Positions 1 to 4,940 of a DNA stretch of 9,370 nt are shown here, in pieces. The notes beneath the pieces are model-generated. The model was not told where the DNA came from. It made no database searches and worked only from the letters and a program-made list of their open reading frames with translations. The number at the start of each line of letters is the position of its first letter. Position 1 is the first letter of the stretch. Made by a program: the position numbers and the translations under genes. The stretch lies in NCBI GenBank assembly GCA_938003515.1, contig CALKYL010000058.1, forward strand, positions 1-9,370. The letters are read 5' to 3'. Source of the DNA: an uncultured bacterium. Its GTDB lineage: Bacteria; Planctomycetota; UBA1135; UBA2386.

Positions 1-382
1 GTCGATTGACTAGGATCGACACCGTCCATCCGAGGAAGAAGCCCGTCACGACCGAGACGAAGGCCCAGACGATGATCGCGCGATCGAGGTGGTTCCAGAC
101 GATCGGTCGGAAGTCGCGGCGCAGGAACAGCCGGAACCACACGACCATCATCAGGATGCGGATGAACGTGAAGTCGACGGTCGCGATCACCAGCCGCTGC
201 CCGGCCGGGATGAAGCACAGCAGCACGATGACCGGCAGCGACGACCAGCGGCGTGGCAGCAGCATCGCGAGCGCCGCCAGCATGCCGAGCGCCGCGACCC
301 CGACGGGGTGGATCTCGGTGGCGCCGCCGAAGTCGGCGCCCGCCTGCGCGGGCACGTCGTCCTGGAAGTGGTGGCCGAGCAC
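1..382 (-). CDS. O-antigen ligase/polymerase-like polytopic membrane protein (N-terminal part, runs off left edge)
   Basis: The minus-strand frame is open from about 382 to the window edge, giving about 127 residues. After a polar start it shows hydrophobic segments at about residues 28-42, 49-60, 71-87 and 102-124, separated by short Arg-rich loops (PRRW at 43-46, RLFLRRDFRP at 84-93). The segment GQRLVIATVDFTFIRIL (61-77) resembles the N-terminus of O-antigen ligase/polymerase-type proteins found in planctomycete exopolysaccharide loci. Such inner-membrane proteins polymerise or transfer lipid-linked glycans. Divergent neighbours encoding a Wza-like exporter and a GT4 glycosyltransferase support a glycan role. 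The start is uncertain. I use GTG at 382-380; the frame stays open upstream with no ATG, and there is no Shine-Dalgarno sequence. The catalytic periplasmic loop lies outside the window, so the family call rests on topology, weak similarity and context. Confidence 0.62.
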   Translation of the reverse strand, partial: MLGHHFQDDVPAQAGADFGGATEIHPVGVAALGMLAALAMLLPRRWSSLPVIVLLCFIPAGQRLVIATVDFTFIRILMMVVWFRLFLRRDFRPIVWNHLDRAIIVWAFVSVVTGFFLGWTVSILVNR

Positions 383-450
383 GGCGCTACGTCGGTTCGT
401 GAGGATCTGCCATCGTGGGCGGCTCGGCGCGGCCTCGCAGGGAGCAACTC

Positions 451-544
451 GGCGCCGGCCGGCCCCCGCCTTGAAGCATGTTCCCAGGCCTGCCGGCCTC
501 CAGCAACGGCCGGGCCGTGGTCGAAGACGGCATGACGGGCCCGT
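451..544. repeat. Cluster of short GC-rich palindromes in the divergent spacer
   Basis: Four inverted repeats lie within about 95 bp. They are GCCGGCCGGC at 454-463, AGGCC-TGCC-GGCCT at 486-499, ACGGCC-G-GGCCGT at 506-518 and ACGGGCCCGT at 535-544. The last two share the half-site ACGG, and their right parts are similar (CGGGCCGTGG at 511-520, CGGGCCCGTGG at 537-547). They could be operator half-sites or hairpins, but short palindromes are common by chance in DNA this GC-rich. No T-tract follows any of them, so I do not call a terminator. Confidence 0.35.
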
Positions 545-583
545 GGCGTCGGCAGTTCGCTGGCGCACCCACGTCGACCGACC

Positions 584-589
584 TACCCT
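584..589 (+). promoter_or_regulatory. Candidate -10 element (TACCCT) for the export/glycosyltransferase genes
   Basis: TACCCT fits the TAnnnT core of a sigma-70 -10 box and ends 9 bp before the GTG at 599. A start about 7 bp downstream would make the message leaderless or nearly so from GTG 599, or give a leader of about 10 nt from ATG 608. No convincing -35 box sits 16-18 bp upstream, so this is a weak call. Confidence 0.25.
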
Positions 590-598
590 GCCCGACTC

Positions 599-1327
599 GT
601 GAACACGATGCTCCTGCGCGTTTCGTCCGCCATCGTCCTCGCCGTCGCGATGACCGCCTGCGCGGCCGCGCCGCCGTTCGACGCGAAGGCGGTCGCGATG
701 GAGTGGGCGGCCTACATGCAGCGGGACTACGTCGTGCGCGCGGGCGATCGCCTGTCGGTGCGCGTCGACCTCCCGACCCCGGACGTCGAACGGGGCGAAC
801 GCGCGGACTCCGGTCAGGAGGTCATCGTGTCCCCGACCGGGACGATCGACCTGCGTCGGCTGCCGGGGCCGCTGCAGGTCGCCGGCAAGTCCGTCGGCGA
901 AGTGCGCACGCTCGTTCTCGACGCCTACAAGCGCGAGTTCAACGACGTGCGTATCGGCGTGCAGCTGACCGAGGCGGCGGTGCAGTCGGTCTACGTCTGC
1001 GGCGAAGTGCAGGCGCCGGGCGCGATCCCGTTCCAGCCGGGCATGACGATGACCCAGGCGATCTCCCAGGCCGGCAGCTTCAACCTCACGGTCAAGCACT
1101 CCGACATCCGCATCCTGCGGATCAACCCCGACGGCACGCAGCGCACCTTCCGGGTCAACATGGACGCCGTCCTGCTCGACGAGTCGCCCGACTTCCTGCT
1201 GCTGCCCGGCGACGTCGTCTACGCGCAGACGTCGACGATCGCCGAGCTCGGCAACCTCGTGGAGCTCTACGTTCGCCGTCTGTTGCCGATCCAGCTCGGC
1301 GCGCCCGCGATCGGCGGCGCGAACTGA
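599..1327 (+). CDS. Wza-type polysaccharide export protein (Poly_export + SLBB)
   Basis: This is an outer-membrane or periplasmic export protein of the Wza/OPX family, which forms the exit channel for capsule or exopolysaccharide. Residues 1-20 are a signal sequence ending MTAC (Cys21), probably a lipoprotein lipobox, although Met at -3 is atypical. The Poly_export domain spans about 43-125, opening with YVVRAGDRLSV and followed by VSPTGTIDL. One SLBB domain spans about 129-210 (VYVCGEVQAPGAIPFQPGMT, then LLPGDVVYAQ). The last 30 residues (STIAELGNLVELYVRRLLP) look like the amphipathic helix that inserts in the outer membrane. At 242 residues it is shorter than E. coli Wza and has a single SLBB, as in short OPX proteins. 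The start is GTG 599, with ATG 608 three codons in as the alternative. A glycosyltransferase gene follows 10 bp downstream, probably in the same operon. No Wzc-type chain-length regulator is in view. Confidence 0.9.
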   Translation: MNTMLLRVSSAIVLAVAMTACAAAPPFDAKAVAMEWAAYMQRDYVVRAGDRLSVRVDLPTPDVERGERADSGQEVIVSPTGTIDLRRLPGPLQVAGKSVGEVRTLVLDAYKREFNDVRIGVQLTEAAVQSVYVCGEVQAPGAIPFQPGMTMTQAISQAGSFNLTVKHSDIRILRINPDGTQRTFRVNMDAVLLDESPDFLLLPGDVVYAQTSTIAELGNLVELYVRRLLPIQLGAPAIGGAN

Positions 1328-1337
1328 GCGGCATCGC

Positions 1338-2576
1338 GTGACTGCCGAGGGCACAGCCCTGCGGGTCTGCATGGTCGTGCACGCCTACTACGAGGGCGAC
1401 GCGCGCGTGCGCCGCTACGCCGAGTCGCTGGCCGCGCGCGGCCACACCGTCGATGTGCTCGCCCTGCGCGCTCCGGGCAAGTCGCGACGTGAGCAGCTGC
1501 GCGGCGTCGGCGTGCACCGGCTGCCGCTCGCGCGTCGGCGCGGCGGCACGCTGCGGTATCTCTTCGAATACGTCTGGTTCACCGTGTTGTGCGGCGCCGT
1601 ACTGACCCTGCGCGGTCGGCGCTACGACGTCGTGCACGTGCACAACATGCCGGACTTCCTCGTCTTCGCGGCGATCGTGCCGCGCCTGTTCGGCCGCGTC
1701 GTGCTGCTCGACGTGCACGACCTGATGCCCGAGGTCTACGCCAGCAAGTTCCGCACGAGCCTCCGTCACCCTGGCATCTGGCCGCTCCGGGTCCAGGAGT
1801 GGCTGTCGCACCGCTTCGCGAGCGCGTGCGTGTTCGCTACCGAGCGCTTCCGGCAGTGCGCGGTGGCGCGCGGCACCGTGCGGGAGGACCGTTCGATCGC
1901 GTGCATGAACGCCGCCGACACGACGCTGTTCGATCGGAGCGCGCACCCCTGGCGAGGGCCGGAGCGGCAGGGCGACTTCGTCATGCTCTACCTGGGCACC
2001 GTCTCGCATCGCCACGGCGTCGACCAGTGCGTGCGGGTGCTGCCGTTGGCCGCGCGCGAGATCCCCGGCCTTCGGCTCCTGGTGCACTGCAAGCTGTCCG
2101 AGGGCGAGGGGCGGCCGCTCGCGGAGCTGCGCGCGCTCGCGAAGCAGCTCGGCGTGGAGGACCGCCTCGAGATCGGCCCACCGCTGCCGCTCCAGGAAGT
2201 GCCGGCGGCGATGAGCCGCGCTTCGGTCGGGGTGTTCACGCCGCACGTCGACGTGCACATCGACATGGCGCTGTCGCTTAAGGTGCCCGAGTTCGTGGCG
2301 ATGGGCGTCCCGGTGGTCGCCGTGCGCACGTCGATCATGACGTCCCTGCTGCGCGAGGACGAGGTCGCCCTGTTCGAGGACGGTGACCTCGACGCGTTCG
2401 CCGCGTGGCTCGTGCGCCTCCACCGGGAGCCGGACCTCGGCCGGCGCATGGCGGAGTGCGCGGATCGCTTCACCCGCGAGCACTCGTGGGAGCGCGAGTG
2501 CGCGGGCTACCTCGGCCTGGTCGGGCGGCTGACGGGACGCGCTCTCGACGGCCGGACGAGCGCGGGACCGGTCTGA
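1338..2576 (+). CDS. GT4 family glycosyltransferase
   Basis: This is a retaining GT-B glycosyltransferase, probably cytoplasmic at the inner membrane, adding a sugar from a nucleotide donor to a lipid-linked glycan. The N-terminal Rossmann domain opens with VCMVVHAYYEGDARVRRYAESLAARGH. It carries HVHNMPDFL (100-108) and DVHDLMPEVY (125-134), typical of GT4 enzymes of exopolysaccharide loci. The C-terminal domain begins near LYLGTVSHRHGVD (217-229) and contains KVPEFVAMGVPVVA (315-328). Glu318 matches the second, donor-binding Glu of the EX7E motif. The first Glu is not conserved (Met310), as in the GT4 subgroup with a K-x-E/PE-type motif. Its 412 residues are normal for the family. GTG at 1338 starts 10 bp after the export gene stops, which suggests co-transcription. 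Donor and acceptor cannot be read from the sequence. Confidence 0.9.
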   Translation: MTAEGTALRVCMVVHAYYEGDARVRRYAESLAARGHTVDVLALRAPGKSRREQLRGVGVHRLPLARRRGGTLRYLFEYVWFTVLCGAVLTLRGRRYDVVHVHNMPDFLVFAAIVPRLFGRVVLLDVHDLMPEVYASKFRTSLRHPGIWPLRVQEWLSHRFASACVFATERFRQCAVARGTVREDRSIACMNAADTTLFDRSAHPWRGPERQGDFVMLYLGTVSHRHGVDQCVRVLPLAAREIPGLRLLVHCKLSEGEGRPLAELRALAKQLGVEDRLEIGPPLPLQEVPAAMSRASVGVFTPHVDVHIDMALSLKVPEFVAMGVPVVAVRTSIMTSLLREDEVALFEDGDLDAFAAWLVRLHREPDLGRRMAECADRFTREHSWERECAGYLGLVGRLTGRALDGRTSAGPV

Positions 2577-2617
2577 GAGTCACGCGGACCGCGGCTCGTC
2601 CGGCGGCGGGCCGGGGC

Positions 2618-2623
2618 TAGCAT
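2618..2623 (+). promoter_or_regulatory. Candidate -10 element (TAGCAT) overlapping the first ATG of the flavoenzyme gene
   Basis: TAGCAT overlaps the ATG at 2622. If it is a -10 box, transcription would begin near 2630. The message could then not contain ATG 2622, and translation would start almost leaderless at ATG 2634 (MKIACIGGG), the usual N-terminus of this family. The 45-bp spacer has no clear -35 box and no Shine-Dalgarno sequence. Confidence 0.25.
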
Positions 2624-4871
2624 GTCGGCTCCCATGAAGATCGCGTGCATCGGCGGCGGACCCGCGTCGCTCTACTTCGCCATCCTGCTGAAGAAGCGCG
2701 TGCCGACGGCCGAGATCGACGTCTTCGAGCAGAACCGCGCGGACGACACGTTCGGTTGGGGTGTCGTGTTCTCGGACGAGACCCTCGGCAACTTCGAAGA
2801 GGCGGACCCCGAGAGCTTCGCGCGGATCCGCGAGAACTTCGCGTACTGGACCGACATCGACACGTTCTTCCGCGGCGCGAAGGTCACCAGCACGGGCCAC
2901 GGCTTCTGCGGGCTCGCGCGCAAGAAGCTGCTGCAGCTGCTGCAGGAACGCTGTCGCGAGTTCGACGTGCGCCTGCACTTCGAGCACAAGGTCGAGGACG
3001 TCGACCGCGTCGCGGCGGAGCACGACCTCGTCGTCGCCGCGGACGGCGTCAACTCGCGCGTGCGGGCGCGCTTCGCCGATTCGTTCCGACCGCACCTGGA
3101 CTGGCGCAAGTGCAAGTTCGCCTGGTTCGGCACGACGAAGCGCATGAACGCCTTCACGTTCGTCTTCCAGGAGACGGAGTGGGGGTTGTTCCAGGTGCAC
3201 GCGTATCCCTTCGAGAAGGGGCGCGGCACTTGGATCGTCGAGTGCCGGGAGGAGACCTGGAGGCGCGCCGGACTCGAGGGCCTCGACGAGCGCGGCTCGG
3301 CCGAGTTCTGCGAACGCCTGTTCCGTGAGCACCTCGCCGGCGAACGCCTGCTGACCAACCGATCGATCTGGCGCACGTTCCCGACGGTGCGCTGCGACTC
3401 GTGGCGGCACGGCAACGTGGTGCTAGTCGGCGACGCCGCGCACACGGCGCACTTCTCGATCGGATCGGGCACGAAGCTCGCCATGGAGGACGCCATCGCG
3501 CTCGCCGACGCCGTCGCCGCGCACCCGCGCTCGGTGGGGGACGCCATCTCGGCCTACGAGGACGAGCGTCGCCTGGACGTGCTCAAGCTGCAGCGGGCCG
3601 CACAGACGAGCCTGGAGTGGTTCGAGAACAGTGAGCGCTACGTCGCGCAGAGCCCCGAGCGCTTCGTCTTCAACCTGATGACGAGGAGCAAGCGCATCAC
3701 GCACGACAACCTGGAGACGCGCGACCCGGAGCTGGTCGCCCGCGTCGACGCCGTGGTCGCGGCCGAGAACGGCGTCGCAGCGGCGCCGGCGCCGCCCGCG
3801 GCCTTCCTGCCGCTCCGCCTGCGCGGCGTCGAGCTCCCGAACCGCGTCGTCGTCTCGCCGATGTGCCAGTACTCGGCCACCGAAGGCGTGCCGGACGACT
3901 GGCACCTGGTGCATCTGGGCAGCCGCGCGGTCGGCGGCGCCGGCCTCGTGTTCACCGAGATGACCAACGTGACGGCCGAAGGGCGCATCTCGCCGGGCTG
4001 CGCGGGCATGTATGGCGACGAGCACGAGGCTGCGTGGCGTCGCGTCGTCGAGTTCGTGCACCGCCACTCCGCGTCGAAGGTCGGCATGCAGCTCGCACAC
4101 GCCGGCCGCAAGGGCTCGTGCAGCCGGCCGTGGGAGGGCGACGAGCCGCTCACCAGCGGCGGCTGGCGCACGCTCGGCCCGTCGGCGGAGCCCTTCCGGC
4201 CGGACTGGCCGCCGCCGAAGGCGATGGACGCCGACGACATGGACCGCGTGCGCGACGCGTTCGTCGCCGCGACGCACCGAGCGCTCCGCGCGGGCTTCGA
4301 CGTCGTCGAACTGCACATGGCCCACGGCTACCTGCTCTCCAGCTTCCTGTCGCCGCTGTCGAATCGCCGCACGGACGCCTTCGGCGGCACGCTCGAGAAC
4401 CGTGCCCGGTGGCCACTCGAGGTCGTGCGGGCGGTCCGCGCCGCATGGCCCGACGACAAGCCGCTGTTCGCGCGCATCTCCGCGACCGACTGGTTCGACG
4501 ACGAGGGCCGGGGCTTCACCGTCGACGACGCCGTCGAGGTCGCGCGCTGGCTCCAGGAGGCCGGTGTCGACGTCGTCGACGTCTCGTCGGCCGGCAACGT
4601 GCCCGAGTCCGAGCCGCAATACGGCCGCATGTACCAGCTGCCGTTCGCCGAGCGCATCCGCTACGAAGCCGGCGTGCCCGTGATGGCCGTCGGCGGCATC
4701 CAGGGCCTCGACCACGTGCACACGATCGTCGCGGCGGGCCGCGCCGATCTGTGCGCGATCGCGCGCGGCTTCCTCGCCGATCCCTACATGGTGCAGCGCG
4801 AGGCCGTGCGTCGCGGCGTCGCGAGCCACGCGCTGCCGCTCCAGTATCTCGCCGCGAAGACGGTGCGCTGA
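2622..4871 (+). CDS. Bifunctional FAD monooxygenase / Old Yellow Enzyme reductase (salicylyl-CoA 5-hydroxylase / 2-aminobenzoyl-CoA monooxygenase-reductase type)
   Basis: This cytoplasmic flavoenzyme joins an aromatic hydroxylase to an ene-reductase. In characterised relatives the first half hydroxylates an aromatic acyl-CoA with NAD(P)H and O2, and the second can reduce the product. Residues 5-380 are the FAD monooxygenase: GGGPAS dinucleotide fold (11-16), DG motif AADGVNSRVR (Asp141-Gly142) and GD motif VGDAAHTAHFSIGSG (Gly270-Asp271). An Ala/Pro linker (about 383-396) leads to a YqjM-like Old Yellow Enzyme domain. That domain has SPMCQYS (Cys415, Tyr417), QLAHAGRKGS, the substrate pair HMAH (His565, His568), FGGTLENRARWPLEV, and ARGFLADPYM near the end. 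All key motifs are present, and 749 residues is close to the usual size. ATG 2634 may be the true start rather than 2622. No CoA ligase or ring-cleavage gene is nearby, so the substrate is unknown. Confidence 0.9.
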   Translation: MSAPMKIACIGGGPASLYFAILLKKRVPTAEIDVFEQNRADDTFGWGVVFSDETLGNFEEADPESFARIRENFAYWTDIDTFFRGAKVTSTGHGFCGLARKKLLQLLQERCREFDVRLHFEHKVEDVDRVAAEHDLVVAADGVNSRVRARFADSFRPHLDWRKCKFAWFGTTKRMNAFTFVFQETEWGLFQVHAYPFEKGRGTWIVECREETWRRAGLEGLDERGSAEFCERLFREHLAGERLLTNRSIWRTFPTVRCDSWRHGNVVLVGDAAHTAHFSIGSGTKLAMEDAIALADAVAAHPRSVGDAISAYEDERRLDVLKLQRAAQTSLEWFENSERYVAQSPERFVFNLMTRSKRITHDNLETRDPELVARVDAVVAAENGVAAAPAPPAAFLPLRLRGVELPNRVVVSPMCQYSATEGVPDDWHLVHLGSRAVGGAGLVFTEMTNVTAEGRISPGCAGMYGDEHEAAWRRVVEFVHRHSASKVGMQLAHAGRKGSCSRPWEGDEPLTSGGWRTLGPSAEPFRPDWPPPKAMDADDMDRVRDAFVAATHRALRAGFDVVELHMAHGYLLSSFLSPLSNRRTDAFGGTLENRARWPLEVVRAVRAAWPDDKPLFARISATDWFDDEGRGFTVDDAVEVARWLQEAGVDVVDVSSAGNVPESEPQYGRMYQLPFAERIRYEAGVPVMAVGGIQGLDHVHTIVAAGRADLCAIARGFLADPYMVQREAVRRGVASHALPLQYLAAKTVR

Positions 4872-4893
4872 CCGCGGCCTCGCCCGGCACGGG

Positions 4894-4921
4894 TCGACGG
4901 GGCGGGGCGCGCCGTTACCAT
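4894..4921 (+). promoter_or_regulatory. Candidate promoter of the S41 peptidase gene
   Basis: TCGACG (4894-4899, four of six matches to TTGACA) and TACCAT (4916-4921) are separated by 16 bp in the 69-bp spacer after the flavoenzyme stop codon. A start near 4928 would place the purine-rich ribosome-binding site at the extreme 5' end of the message. This is plausible but rests on short matches only. Confidence 0.3.
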
Positions 4922-4926
4922 CGCGC

Positions 4927-4934
4927 AGGAGGAG
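4927..4934 (+). promoter_or_regulatory. Strong Shine-Dalgarno sequence for the S41 peptidase gene
   Basis: AGGAGGAG lies 6 nt before the ATG at 4941. It is the only strong ribosome-binding site among the plus-strand genes here, and it fixes the start of this gene. Confidence 0.8.
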
Positions 4935-4940
4935 ACCGCC

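Larger units (their letters stand above)
383..598. other. Divergent intergenic region between the polysaccharide genes
   Basis: This spacer of about 216 bp separates the minus-strand membrane protein from the plus-strand export gene, so it should hold the promoters of both. I find no supported small gene: the open frames crossing it lack the codon bias of the neighbours. It contains several short perfect palindromes and one -10-like hexamer on the plus strand (both listed separately). I could not recognise a promoter for the leftward gene. Confidence 0.5.

Noticed and set aside
187..572. Two minus-strand open frames (187-447 and 387-572) around the divergent spacer
   Set aside because: The first is the wrong frame of the membrane-protein gene and is Arg/Ser/Cys-rich. 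The second, 61 codons, has no recognisable features and ends just before the likely start of the membrane protein.
478..1341. A plus-strand open frame of 287 codons overlapping the export gene
   Set aside because: It is the Arg-rich out-of-frame reading of the Wza-type gene and has no domain signal.
1155..2483. A minus-strand open frame of 442 codons opposite the glycosyltransferase
   Set aside because: It is rich in Arg, His and Ala without any fold-like pattern. The opposite strand encodes a clear GT4 enzyme.
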